Shown here: positions 16,812 through 24,829 of the stretch, one piece after another
Layout of the letters: each line of letters starts with the position of its first letter
Numbering within the stretch: position 1 is the stretch's first letter
DNA from: Regnicoccus frigidus
Lineage (GTDB): Bacteria; Cyanobacteriota; Cyanobacteriia; PCC-6307; Cyanobiaceae
Reading direction: 5' to 3'
Length of the DNA stretch: 64,000 nucleotides
Assembly (NCBI GenBank): GCA_025194985.1
Contig: JAOANE010000054.1
Span: 1 to 64,000, forward strand
Program-made: the position numbers and the translations under genes
Notes under the pieces: model-generated
What the model was told of the DNA's origin: nothing
Databases searched by the model: none
Seen by the model: the letters and a program-made list of their open reading frames with translations, nothing else

Positions 16812-17561
16812 TCAGTCGCCGAACAGCACTTTGGTGAGCAGCACGTCCATCAGGCTGACGGTGACCAGAATCATCACCACGGCGCCGGTGGTGCTGGTGC
16901 CCACCTCCTTCGGGCCGCCCTTGGTGGTGAGGCCCCAACCACAGGCAATCACAGCGATCTGCAGGCCGAACACCACCGCTTTGACCAGCATCGAGGGCAG
17001 GTCACTGGGCTGCATCCAGGTGCGCACCGAGTTCCAGAACACGTTCGGCGGGATCGAGAACAGGAAGGTGCTGCTCAGCTGCCCCGACCACACCCCGACC
17101 GCAAAAAAGAGCATGCATTGCACCGGCGCCATGATCACCAGGGCCAGCACCCGCGGCACCACCAGATAGGACACCGGATCGGTGCGCAGCATCGTGATGG
17201 CATCGATCTGCTCGGTCACCTTCATGGTTCCGAGCTGGGCCGCATAGGCGGTGGCCACCTTGCCGGTGAGCAAGGTGGCGGTGAGCAGGGGCGCAATCTC
17301 CCTGGCCAGACCGAGCGAGAGGATCCCGCCCACGGCCATCCCGGCCCCTTGTTTCGTCAGTTCAGCTGCCACCTGGATGTTGAACACGGTGCCGGCAGCC
17401 AGGGCGGTGATCGCCACGATCAGGAAACTGCCAGGACCGGCCTCAAGCATCTGCTCAGAGAGGTCGTTGAAATTGATCTGGCCGCGGGCGATCGCCGAGA
17501 GCGTCTGGCCGCCGATCAGGCAGCTGGTGCCGAGCCGGCTGACCCACCGGGGAGTTCTCAT
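16812..17561 (-). CDS. MlaE-family lipid ABC transporter permease
   Basis: A 249-residue integral membrane protein of the MlaE/TGD1 family. Such permeases move phospholipids or other lipids between membranes with an MCE-domain protein and an MlaF-type ATPase. Family landmarks are GGILSLGLAREIAPLLTATLLTGKVATAYAAQLGTMKVTEQIDAI and the DPVSYLVVPRVLA segment. No MCE or ATPase gene is adjacent. It starts 10 bp after the transporter gene upstream and precedes DUF3119. In plants and cyanobacteria relatives serve lipid trafficking to thylakoids. Confidence 0.93.
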   Translation of the reverse strand: MRTPRWVSRLGTSCLIGGQTLSAIARGQINFNDLSEQMLEAGPGSFLIVAITALAAGTVFNIQVAAELTKQGAGMAVGGILSLGLAREIAPLLTATLLTGKVATAYAAQLGTMKVTEQIDAITMLRTDPVSYLVVPRVLALVIMAPVQCMLFFAVGVWSGQLSSTFLFSIPPNVFWNSVRTWMQPSDLPSMLVKAVVFGLQIAVIACGWGLTTKGGPKEVGTSTTGAVVMILVTVSLMDVLLTKVLFGD

Positions 17562-17571
17562 CGGGTTGTCC

Positions 17572-18984
17572 TCATCGTGGTGCCCGCTGCAGATGCAGCC
17601 CTCGCTCCGGCCAGCGGCGCATCACCAGCAGCCCCAACACCACCAGGGTGGCGGGGATCAGGCCCATGCACAACCGGATCGTCAGCAGGGCGCTCTCGGG
17701 CTGGAGGCCTTGCAGACCTGCTTCATAGCCGCTGAAGCTGAGCACGTTGCCCAAAGCGAACACGGCCAGGCCGATGCCCAGTTTCTGGGTGATCACCATC
17801 CAGGCCGTGTAGAGGCCCGCCGGTTTGTCAGGGTCGGCATCGATCGCGTCGGGAAGCAGCGACCAGGGGATCAGGAAGGCGGTGGAGCCCCCCAGTCCCA
17901 CCAGCACGATCGTGAGCACCAGCAGGCCGAGGCTGACCATGTTGCTGAGCGAACCGAGCGGACTGATGCTGGCCTCCAGTGGAACCAGCACCATCGAGAG
18001 GGCGCAGCCGGCGATCCAGAGGCCGGCGCCCCAGCGCAGCGCATGCACCCGCCCGCGCCTGTAGGACACCCGGCTCCAGACCTGCAGCCCGACCAAGGCG
18101 CTGAGCTGGAAGGGAATCAGGATCCAGACGCTCCAGCTCTTGGGCAGTCGCATCACAGCCTCGAAAAAGATCAGCGACACGGGTTGCATCAGCTGCAGGC
18201 CGCACCAGAGCAGCAGGTAGAGGCCAAGGACCCGCAGGAAACGACCATTGGCGCCAATGCGTCGCAACTGGCGTCCAATCGGCTCGGGATCGCCGGTGGG
18301 CCGCTGGCAATGGCCCGTGAACGGCGACAGACCCCAAGCGCAGCCCAGGGTTCCCAGAATGATCAGCAGGCCGGAGGCGAGCCCCATGCTGAGGTAGCCC
18401 GATGGTCCGCCGCGGACCAGCAGGGCGCCGAGCACGAGGCCGCTGAGTCCGGCAAGGATCGAGCCGGTGAAGCGCGCCGTGTTCAGCCGGGTGCGCAGGC
18501 TGGTGTCGACGGTGAGCTCGCTGGCGAGGGCGGAATAGGGCAGGTTCACGCAGGTGAACAGTCCCTGGGAGAGCAGGGCGATCACCACGAAGTAGGCGAA
18601 CTTCTGCCAGAGGCTGCCCGGCGGCACCCACCAGTTGGCGGCCATCGCCAGCCCCATCGGCACGGCACTCCAGGCAATCCAGGGCAGCCGCGGACCCCAG
18701 CGGCTCTTGGTGTGGTCGCTGAGCCAGCCCACGAAGGGATCGTTGATGCCGTCCCAGACCTTGATCACCATCAGCACCAGCCCGGCCATCCAGGCCGGCA
18801 GACCGGCGACTCCGGTATAAAACACAAAGAGATAGAAGCCCAGCTGGGTCGCGGCCATGCCGGTGCCGGTGTCACCCAGCCCGTAGGCCCAGAGCAGGCG
18901 GCGCTGCTCGGCCCTGGACGCATCGGCCGCATCGGCAATGGCCGGGGTTCCAGCAGAGGGAACCGGCGCTGGGATGGGGCTCAA
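17572..18984 (-). CDS. GPH-family (MelB-like) MFS symporter
   Basis: A 470-residue polytopic protein with about 12 hydrophobic segments, matching glycoside-pentoside-hexuronide:cation symporters. The family motif is visible at KVWDGINDPFVGWLSDHTKSRWGPRLPWI (about residues 70-98), where Asp and Arg residues serve cation and sugar coupling. LIPWSLLPDAIDADPDKPAGLYTAWMV is the second diagnostic stretch. The substrate cannot be told. It is separated from the MlaE-type permease by 10 bp, so it probably heads this minus-strand operon. ATG at 18984 follows a region with no better start. Confidence 0.85.
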   Translation of the reverse strand: MSPIPAPVPSAGTPAIADAADASRAEQRRLLWAYGLGDTGTGMAATQLGFYLFVFYTGVAGLPAWMAGLVLMVIKVWDGINDPFVGWLSDHTKSRWGPRLPWIAWSAVPMGLAMAANWWVPPGSLWQKFAYFVVIALLSQGLFTCVNLPYSALASELTVDTSLRTRLNTARFTGSILAGLSGLVLGALLVRGGPSGYLSMGLASGLLIILGTLGCAWGLSPFTGHCQRPTGDPEPIGRQLRRIGANGRFLRVLGLYLLLWCGLQLMQPVSLIFFEAVMRLPKSWSVWILIPFQLSALVGLQVWSRVSYRRGRVHALRWGAGLWIAGCALSMVLVPLEASISPLGSLSNMVSLGLLVLTIVLVGLGGSTAFLIPWSLLPDAIDADPDKPAGLYTAWMVITQKLGIGLAVFALGNVLSFSGYEAGLQGLQPESALLTIRLCMGLIPATLVVLGLLVMRRWPERGLHLQRAPR

Positions 18985-19080
18985 GCTGGGGCACTCCGAC
19001 GCAGGCCATAATGCTGCAGTGATCGGGGTGTGGCGCGGGTGAGGCGTTAACGATCACAGCATCAGATCATCTGTGCTGCT

Positions 19081-19173
<93 letters not shown>

Positions 19174-19187
19174 CGGCCAGGGCCGTC

Positions 19188-19334
19188 ATGTCTGAGGACC
19201 ATCCCGAGGCCCTGCGGGAGTAGCGAACCTCGACTGCATGGATTCGGGAGCAGTTTCAGGAGACGCTGGCCAAACGGCTGATCGAATCGCGGATTCCCAC
19301 CAGCAGGCTGCTGGGCTATCGGGCCATGGGATAG
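19188..19334 (+). pseudogene. Possible short broken ORF in the tRNA-Gly mini-island
   Basis: From ATG at 19188 a frame of 48 codons is interrupted by TAG at 19221-19223 and ends at TAG 19332-19334. After the inner stop it reads a plausible helical, basic stretch (WIREQFQETLAKRLIESR). I do not recognise the family. It may be the C-terminal scrap of a gene, such as one that once belonged to the integrated element, or chance. Confidence 0.25.
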
Positions 19335-19351
19335 TCCCTGATTTCAGCTCA

Positions 19352-19786
19352 CTAGCCCATGCCGAGCTCCTTGACCGGCCTCAGCCCGAGGGCAGCCGCA
19401 GCTTGCAGCATCCGCCCATCAAAGCTGGCCAGCTGGGTGCAGCGGCTGTGCAGCGCCACCGCCAGATGCAGCGCATCACCGGCCCGCAGGGCGAGAGCAG
19501 GATCTTGAAGCAGCTCGGCTGCCTGACGAAAGCGGTCGCGAGCAAGCGAGCGCAGTTCAACTCCGCCCTGCAGCAGGCGCTCGAACTGGTCCCCGGCGGC
19601 CTGGCGGGCCTGGGGGCTGAGGCCGTGATGGCGCTGCTTGATCCCAAGGGCGCTGTGGGTCTCGGTGATCAGCCAGTCGCTGCTGATCAAGGGTTCGCGG
19701 CACTGCGCCAACCAGTCGAGGGCGTGCGGGCTGCGCTCCTCCGAGGTCAGCAGAGCCACCACCACGCTGGTGTCGAGGTAGATCAT
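19352..19786 (-). CDS. PIN-domain toxin (VapC-like)
   Basis: A 144-residue PIN-domain ribonuclease of a type II toxin-antitoxin pair. The acidic metal ligands appear in MIYLDTSVVVALL (Asp5), LITETHSAL (Glu), RAGDALHLAVAL (Asp) and LASFDGRML (Asp). VapC toxins cut tRNA or rRNA when the antitoxin is lost. ATG at 19786 begins exactly at the fold; the longer open frame upstream runs into the antitoxin gene. The antitoxin stop is 13 bp upstream. Both genes lie between the two tRNA-Gly repeats, so the pair is probably the cargo that stabilises the element. Confidence 0.88.
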   Translation of the reverse strand: MIYLDTSVVVALLTSEERSPHALDWLAQCREPLISSDWLITETHSALGIKQRHHGLSPQARQAAGDQFERLLQGGVELRSLARDRFRQAAELLQDPALALRAGDALHLAVALHSRCTQLASFDGRMLQAAAALGLRPVKELGMG

Positions 19787-19799
19787 CGAGCGGACGGTC

Positions 19800-20084
19800 T
19801 CACCAGCGCTCATTGGCGCGGCATTCTTCAACCACAGAGGGAGTGAGGGGCATGGTGGCCTGGAGCTCGCGAAGAACAGCGGCAAGAGCCGAGCGATCCA
19901 GCTGGCGCAGGGGTTCGAGACTCAGCCGGCCGTCAGGGCCAACGACGATCTCGATCTGATCGCCTTCCCGCAGGCCGGCCTGACGCAGGCAGTCAGCGGG
20001 GAGCCGAACGGCCAGGCTGTTTCCCCAGCGGCGGATCGCCTGCTGGAAGTGCCTACCTGTATCAACGGGATGGTTCTGGGCCAT
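19800..20084 (-). CDS. AbrB/MazE-type antitoxin
   Basis: A 94-residue protein with a swapped-hairpin AbrB-type DNA-binding domain: IRRWGNSLAVRLPADCLRQAGLREGDQIEIVVGPDGRLSLEP at about residues 16-57. The C-terminal tail (LQATMPLTPSVVEECRANERW region) would wrap the PIN toxin. It precedes the toxin gene on the minus strand with 13 bp between them. Such antitoxins usually repress their own operon. ATG at 20084 (MAQNHP) is chosen; longer in-frame starts run through sequence with no domain. Confidence 0.82.
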   Translation of the reverse strand: MAQNHPVDTGRHFQQAIRRWGNSLAVRLPADCLRQAGLREGDQIEIVVGPDGRLSLEPLRQLDRSALAAVLRELQATMPLTPSVVEECRANERW

Positions 20085-20332
20085 GGACTCTGTCACGGGA
20101 CCGCCTTGGATCTTGCCAGCAGTGTCGATACACGACTCTACGTCCATACAAGCCAGTGATGGTGGCCTCCTTGCTCTCAAGGTGCCACTGCAGCGGACAC
20201 CGGCCCTGAGTGCAACACCGGCGGTGCTGGCGACCTCGTTGTGGCCAGAGGCCTCGCGGCGCATGGACCACCTCCAGGCCCCCAGACGGCTTTCAGGAGC
20301 GAAGCATCTCACCAAGTAACTCACAAAATGGC

Positions 20333-20360
20333 TTTTTTGTTGTTGATTTTTTGTTGTTGA
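20333..20360. repeat. Tandem repeat, 14 bp x 2
   Basis: Two perfect adjacent copies of TTTTTTGTTGTTGA (20333-20346 and 20347-20360), 38 bp before the second tRNA-Gly repeat. The T-runs stand out in GC-rich DNA. Confidence 0.9.
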
Positions 20361-20397
20361 TATGTCAGGCACAACAAGGAGACTGGGCGATTGGTGG

Positions 20398-20466
20398 CTC
20401 AGCCTTCCAAGCTGATGATGCGGATTCGATTCCCGCCGTCCGCTTACTTTCCCAAATCAGGGTTTT
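20398..20466 (+). repeat. Direct repeat, putative attR (tRNA-Gly 3' copy)
   Basis: The second copy of the 69-bp tRNA-Gly segment, starting at CTCAGCCTTCC. It lacks the 5' half of the tRNA (D-arm and acceptor 5' strand), so it cannot give a tRNA. The preceding bases (GGGCGATTGGTGG) faintly resemble the tRNA 5' part, so a degraded whole-gene copy is an alternative. Confidence 0.8.
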
Positions 20467-20496
20467 TCTCAATCAGCATTTTTGGGTCACCATTGC

Positions 20497-20532
20497 TGCT
20501 GGCTTAATTGATGATTGTTGCTGGCTTAATTG
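20497..20532. repeat. Short direct repeat, 14 bp at 22-bp period
   Basis: TGCTGGCTTAATTG occurs at 20497-20510 and 20519-20532. The second copy contains the stop codon of the minus-strand gene that ends at 20526, so the repeat provides or duplicates that gene end. Confidence 0.85.
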
Positions 20533-20996
20533 GTGAAATTCTCAAGGGTGTCGAGGCCCTTCTGGAATAGTTTTTCGGATTGATCGATGATCCGCCGCTG
20601 GCCGCTGCGATACTCGCAGGAGCGGGTCACGAAGGTGATGCTGCGGGTGTTGGGGTGATAGCCCACGGAGCGCAGTTTGCAGAAAAATCGCCCTGACTTG
20701 CCAGGTTCTTTGCGCAGCACCTCGCCTGCCAGGCAGCTGTAGCCACCGTTGCCCTCCTTGGCGCAGAGGGAGAGGTTGCGAAAGACCAGATCATTACCCT
20801 GCAACTTCTGCCAGTTGTTGGCATAGCCGGCAAACGACACAGGGTCAAAGCTGAATGGGCCGGCATGTGCTGCTGGGAGGGCCACAGCGAACGCAAGCAG
20901 CGGCAGCATCAGCTTTGCCGTTGATCTTGCCGTTGATCTTGCCGTTGATCTTGCGTTTGATCGCAGGCGTAGGAAACGGCAGTTGACAGGGAACAA
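20526..20996 (-). CDS. Small secreted protein of unknown function
   Basis: A 156-residue open frame, or 127 residues from the in-frame ATG at 20909. From that Met there is a clean signal peptide (LPLLAFAVALPAAHA) with predicted cleavage before GPFSF. The mature part has four cysteines (LSLCAK, YSCLAG, FFCKLR, RSCEYR), enough for two disulfides. I do not recognise the family. The longer N-terminus is built of RSTA repeats encoded by a 12-bp tandem repeat and may be untranslated. The gene lies just outside the tRNA-Gly repeat. Confidence 0.6.
   Translation of the reverse strand: MFPVNCRFLRLRSNARSTARSTARSTAKLMLPLLAFAVALPAAHAGPFSFDPVSFAGYANNWQKLQGNDLVFRNLSLCAKEGNGGYSCLAGEVLRKEPGKSGRFFCKLRSVGYHPNTRSITFVTRSCEYRSGQRRIIDQSEKLFQKGLDTLENFTN
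20915..20962. repeat. Tandem repeat, 12 bp x 4
   Basis: Three perfect copies of TTGCCGTTGATC (20915-20950) plus a variant TTGCGTTTGATC (20951-20962). It lies at the 5' end of the small secreted-protein gene, where it would add RSTA units ahead of the signal peptide. Confidence 0.92.
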
Positions 20997-21135
20997 AGTT
21001 ATCTCCGTGATGAAAAAAGACAGGCTTGATCGAAAGGGCTTCGTCGAAAGGACTTCATCGAGAGGAGCCGTGGTGCTGATGATCCCGCGAAATTCCTTGA
21101 TTGCTCAGCTGTCTGCTTCATTTTACAGAATAATT

Positions 21136-21939
21136 TCAAGGAGCTTCCCCCGCCGGCAGCACCTGGTGATAACCGCCGGCTGTGCACACCTGCAGGGGCG
21201 TGGCGAACAGGGCGCTGAGGGGGCCGTCCTGCAGCAGCTCGCTGACGGGGCCATCCTCCTGCACGGCCCCTTGCCGCAACAGCACGCAGCGACTGATTTC
21301 CGGGATGATTGCATCGAATTGGTGGGTCACCAGCAGCAGGGTTGTGCCGGACTGGGCCAGGCCGCGCAGGATCGTCAGCAGCTGGAAGCGGGCCTGGATA
21401 TCGAGGCCATTGGTGGGCTCATCGAGCACCAGCACCTCTGGATCGTGCACCAGGGCCCGGGCCAGCAGCAGCCGTCGCCGTTGGCCGTCCGAGAGCTGGC
21501 GGTAGGGGCGTTCGGCCAGATCCGCCAGCCCGAGTTGGTCCATCAGCTCACCCACCCTCAGCCTGTGGGCGGCTGTGGGCTGCTGGCTCGGGCCGATGCC
21601 CACCGAGCCGAAGAAGCCGGAGAGCACCACATCGCGGGCCAGCACGCCGCCTCGATAGTTGGCCTGCAGATCCTGGGAGACGAGCCCGATCCGGGCCCGC
21701 AGATCCCAGAGATTCGCCGTCTGGTGGCCGAAGAGGCGCAGCCAGGATCCCGGCTTGACCACCGGGTAGATTTCGCGGCACAGCAGCTTGATCAGGGCAC
21801 TCTTGCCTGACCCGTTCGGCCCGAGGATCACGGTGTGTTCACCCTGGTGTAGCCGCAGGCTGAGGTTGGTGAAGACCGGGCGGGGGCCCAGGTAGGCCTC
21901 CACGGCCTGGAGGTCGAGATAGGGGACGGTGGTGGTCAA
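21136..21939 (-). CDS. ABC transporter ATP-binding protein
   Basis: A 267-residue stand-alone ABC ATPase. It shows Walker A LGPNGSGKSALIKLL, Q-loop LVSQDLQANY, signature LSDGQRRRLLLARAL, Walker B VLVLDEPTNGLD and switch LLVTHQFD. The LSDGQ form of the signature is a mild variant of LSGGQ. Similarity is closest to ModF-like or manganese/iron-type ATPases; no permease or binding protein is adjacent, so the substrate is unknown. It lies downstream of glgX on the same strand with an 84-bp gap. Confidence 0.88.
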   Translation of the reverse strand: MTTTVPYLDLQAVEAYLGPRPVFTNLSLRLHQGEHTVILGPNGSGKSALIKLLCREIYPVVKPGSWLRLFGHQTANLWDLRARIGLVSQDLQANYRGGVLARDVVLSGFFGSVGIGPSQQPTAAHRLRVGELMDQLGLADLAERPYRQLSDGQRRRLLLARALVHDPEVLVLDEPTNGLDIQARFQLLTILRGLAQSGTTLLLVTHQFDAIIPEISRCVLLRQGAVQEDGPVSELLQDGPLSALFATPLQVCTAGGYHQVLPAGEAP

Positions 21940-22023
21940 GGCGGGAAGGGGCGCGGCCAGGGGGGTGTTGGCGGATCCGAGCGGATGAAGCCGGTTGGGC
22001 CGGTGAGCGTGGAGCCAGGGTTG

Positions 22024-24210
22024 TCAGGTGGCCTGAGCGCTGGCCCTGGCCGCGCTCCCGGCCTGTTTCGGCTTGGCTGGCTTCTGCAGCAGCTCCGGGG
22101 CCACCATCAGCATCAGGCTGCGGCTCTCCAGCGGGGCCCCGCTGGGGGTCCAGAGCTCGGGGTGGAGGGGCAGGTCCTGGCCGCTGGGCAGGGCTGTGTC
22201 GATCACGCGCAACCAGCCCTCGCTGGGTTTGGGCAGATCGAAGTGGATCGCCTTGCTGTAGGCGTTCAGGCCGCACCAGAGCAGCGCTCCGCGCTCGGCG
22301 CTGTGTAGGCTCCAGGCCAGGGTGTGCGACCAGCTGCCCCAGTCGGGGCGTTCCACTTCGACGCCGTGCCACTCGCGCCAGAGGGTTGTGGAGGCTGTGG
22401 GTCGGCCCGGCTTGCCTTGCACGTAGGGCTGCTCCGGGTTGAGCAGGCCGGCGAGTTTGCGGCGCAACACCAGCAGCCTTTGCACGAACTGACGCAGGGC
22501 CAGATCGCCGGCATCGGGCCGCCAGTGCATCCAACCGAGGGGATTGTTCTGGCACCAGGTGTTGTTGTTGCCCCCCTGGCTGCGGCGCACCTCGTCGCCC
22601 ATCAGCAGCATCGGCACCCCCGGGGCGAGCAGCAGGGTGGCCAGGAGATTGCGCTGCTGGCGGTTGCGCAGGGCGGTGATGGCGTGATCGTTGCAGGGGC
22701 CTTCCACCCCGTGATTCCAGCTGTTGTTGTGGTTGTCGCCGTCGCGGTTGTCCTCGCCATTGGCCAGGTTGTGTTTGCCGTTGTAGCTGACCAGATCGGC
22801 CAGGGTGAAGCCGTCGTGGGCGGTGATGAAGGTGATGGCCCGCCCCACGGCCGCTGGGCGGCCGCCGTAGAGATCGGGGCTGCCGCTCAGTCGCTCGGCC
22901 ATCAGCCAGCTGCAGTCGTCGTCCCCTTTCCAGAAGCGACGCAGATCGTCGCGGAAGCGGCCGTTCCAGGTGCCCATGCGCTTGGCCGGGAAATCGCTGA
23001 GCCGGTAGAGGCCGCCGCAGTCCCAGGGTTCACTCACCAGCTTCAGGTCGCTGAGCTCCGGATCGGCTTCGATCTCCTCGAACAGGGGCGGCTGATCCAG
23101 CGGCAGCATGTTCTCGCCGCGGGAGAGGGCGATGCCCAGATCGAAGCGGAAGCCATCGATGCCCAGCTCCAGGGCCCAGCAGCGCATCGACTCGATGATC
23201 AGACGCCGCACCAGCGGCCGGTTGGCCGCGATCGTGTTGCCGCAACCGGTGACGTCCTGGTACTCGCTCGACTCGTTCTGCTGGTAATAAAGGGCGTCGG
23301 CAAAGCCTCGCCAGCTGAGGGTTGGACCGTTCTGGTTGCCTTCGCTGGTGTGGTTGTAGACCACATCCAGCAGCACCTCCAGGCCCGCCTGGTGACAGGC
23401 GGTGACGAGGGCGCGCACCTGCTGGCGAGCCTCGAGCGGATCGTTCCCCACCAGATAGCCCTGATGGGGAGCCATCCAGCTCAGGGGGCTGTAGCCCCAG
23501 TAGTTGTGGCGGCCGGTGGGTGCATCCTGGGGATCGAAGGCCATCACCGGCAACAGCTCCAGGGTGGTGACCCCGAGGCTGCGCAGGTAGGGCAGGGTGT
23601 CGATCAGGCCCAGCAGGCTGCCCTGGCGCTCCGCCGGGGTGGGGCTGCCCGCCCCATGGCTGAAGCCACCCACATGCAGCTCATAGATCACGCTGCGCTG
23701 CCAGCTGTGGCGGGGCCGGGGGGCGGAATCGAAATCGAAGCGGTCCCGTTCGGTCACCACCCCCTTCAGGCAGCAGCTGGTGTTGAGCACCGTGCCGCTG
23801 GCCGCCGCGCGGTCGTAGACCTCCCAGCCATCGATCGCCCGGGCGCAGGGATCGAGCAGCACCTTGGCCGGATTGAACCCGTGCAGCCCCGGCAGTAGCG
23901 GACCGAACACCCGGTAGCCGTAGCGGCAGCCGATCCCCAGCCCTTCAACTTCGCCATGCCAGTAGTCACCGGAGCGGTGGCGGCCATCGAGGGCGAACAC
24001 CCGGTAAGGCTCCGCGGCCGCACCATCGCGGAACAGCAGCAACTCCACCCGGGTGGCCCGCGGAGCCACCACAGAGAAGTTCACCCCCCGCGCCGTCACG
24101 CTTGCTCCCAGGGGCCAGGGATGTCCGAGCTGGATCGCCGCCAAGGGCTCAGTTCTGGGGCGCGCACAAACTAGGAGGCTTTGCAACCGCTGCCTGGCCT
24201 GCTCCAACAC
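22024..24210 (-). CDS. glgX: Glycogen debranching enzyme / isoamylase (GlgX type)
   Basis: A GH13 enzyme of about 728 residues that cleaves alpha-1,6 branches of glycogen. An N-terminal CBM48 domain (GHPWPLGASVTARGVNFSV) precedes the TIM barrel. Catalytic regions are visible: DVVYNHTSEG (region I), GFRFDLGIAL with the nucleophile Asp (region II), LVSEPWDCGG with the acid Glu (region III) and FITAHDGFTLADLVSYN (region IV). GTG at 24210 is preferred; the frame continues to a TTG at 24270 inside a palindromic intergenic stretch. It is divergent from the HU gene. Confidence 0.92.
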   Translation of the reverse strand: MLEQARQRLQSLLVCARPRTEPLAAIQLGHPWPLGASVTARGVNFSVVAPRATRVELLLFRDGAAAEPYRVFALDGRHRSGDYWHGEVEGLGIGCRYGYRVFGPLLPGLHGFNPAKVLLDPCARAIDGWEVYDRAAASGTVLNTSCCLKGVVTERDRFDFDSAPRPRHSWQRSVIYELHVGGFSHGAGSPTPAERQGSLLGLIDTLPYLRSLGVTTLELLPVMAFDPQDAPTGRHNYWGYSPLSWMAPHQGYLVGNDPLEARQQVRALVTACHQAGLEVLLDVVYNHTSEGNQNGPTLSWRGFADALYYQQNESSEYQDVTGCGNTIAANRPLVRRLIIESMRCWALELGIDGFRFDLGIALSRGENMLPLDQPPLFEEIEADPELSDLKLVSEPWDCGGLYRLSDFPAKRMGTWNGRFRDDLRRFWKGDDDCSWLMAERLSGSPDLYGGRPAAVGRAITFITAHDGFTLADLVSYNGKHNLANGEDNRDGDNHNNSWNHGVEGPCNDHAITALRNRQQRNLLATLLLAPGVPMLLMGDEVRRSQGGNNNTWCQNNPLGWMHWRPDAGDLALRQFVQRLLVLRRKLAGLLNPEQPYVQGKPGRPTASTTLWREWHGVEVERPDWGSWSHTLAWSLHSAERGALLWCGLNAYSKAIHFDLPKPSEGWLRVIDTALPSGQDLPLHPELWTPSGAPLESRSLMLMVAPELLQKPAKPKQAGSAARASAQAT

Positions 24211-24253
24211 GGTGTTCAACGGCCCGCTCTGGCAGCGATCGCCGCTCGATCCA

Positions 24254-24286
24254 GGCCCAAATCGGCCCAATTTGGGCCCAATTGGG
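24254..24286. promoter_or_regulatory. Nested palindromes between glgX and hupB
   Basis: GGCCCAA occurs at 24254-24260 and 24264-24270, its complement TTGGGCC at 24272-24278, and CCCAATTGGG at 24277-24286 is a perfect 10-bp palindrome. They overlap in a 33-bp window in the divergent glgX/hupB region. This may be a protein-binding site or cruciform. Confidence 0.4.
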
Positions 24287-24442
24287 TCAAAACCGTTGCC
24301 GACAGGGCGATTTCAGTTGCTGGATCAGCCCTTCCCCCATACGATTGGCGCGCTCAACATCCCGTTGGCTGCTCCACCGCATGGCGGGAGGGGATTTTCC
24401 GCTCCGCCCAGATCCCGCACTCCCTGAAGGTTTTCCTATCCG

Positions 24443-24718
24443 ATGAACAAAGCTGATCTCGTCAATCTCGTCGCAGCCCGCACCGAACTCACCAAGACCG
24501 ACGTCTCCAATGTCGTAGACGCCGCCATCTCCACGATCATCGATTCGGTGGTCGAAGGCAAAAAGGTGTCGATCCTCGGTTTCGGCTCCTTCGAGGCCCG
24601 CGAGCGCTCGGCCCGTCAGGGCCTGAACCCCAAGACTGGTGAGAAAATCGCCATCCCCGCCAAGCGCGTGCCCGCCTTCACCGCCGGCAAGCAGTTCAAA
24701 GACCAGGTTCAGGGCTGA
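24443..24718 (+). CDS. hup: DNA-binding protein HU
   Basis: A 91-residue nucleoid protein of the HU/IHF family, full length. It has the N-terminal dimerisation helices (MNKADLVNLVAARTELTKTD), the core GKKVSILGFGSFEARERSARQGLNP and the DNA-clasping beta arm NPKTGEKIAIPAKRVPAFTAGK. It bends and compacts DNA non-specifically. The PAKRVPAF segment is the usual HU signature. gluQ coding sequence follows directly in the same direction. Confidence 0.97.
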   Translation: MNKADLVNLVAARTELTKTDVSNVVDAAISTIIDSVVEGKKVSILGFGSFEARERSARQGLNPKTGEKIAIPAKRVPAFTAGKQFKDQVQG

Positions 24719-24829
24719 ATCGGGTCGATTCCTTCCGCCAGCCCCAGCAGGCCAGGCGCCGGCAGGCCCGGTGCCTCCAGAGAAGGTTTTCAAGACGCGC
24801 TTGAGCAGCAGCTCGAGCGCGGCGATTGT

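Larger units (their letters stand above)
20085..20525. other. Non-coding, repeat-rich end of the mini-island
   Basis: This 441-bp stretch holds the upstream region of the antitoxin gene, two short tandem repeats and the second tRNA-Gly repeat. No credible gene is seen on either strand. From about 20320 it is clearly more AT-rich than the neighbourhood. Confidence 0.6.

Noticed and set aside
20393..20466. A second tRNA-Gly gene
   Set aside because: Only the anticodon arm, T-arm and acceptor 3' strand are present; the 5' acceptor strand and D-arm are missing, and two stem bases differ.
20915..20962. CRISPR array
   Set aside because: Units are 12 bp, directly adjacent without spacers, and no cas gene is near. 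No CRISPR-like pattern was seen elsewhere in the window.
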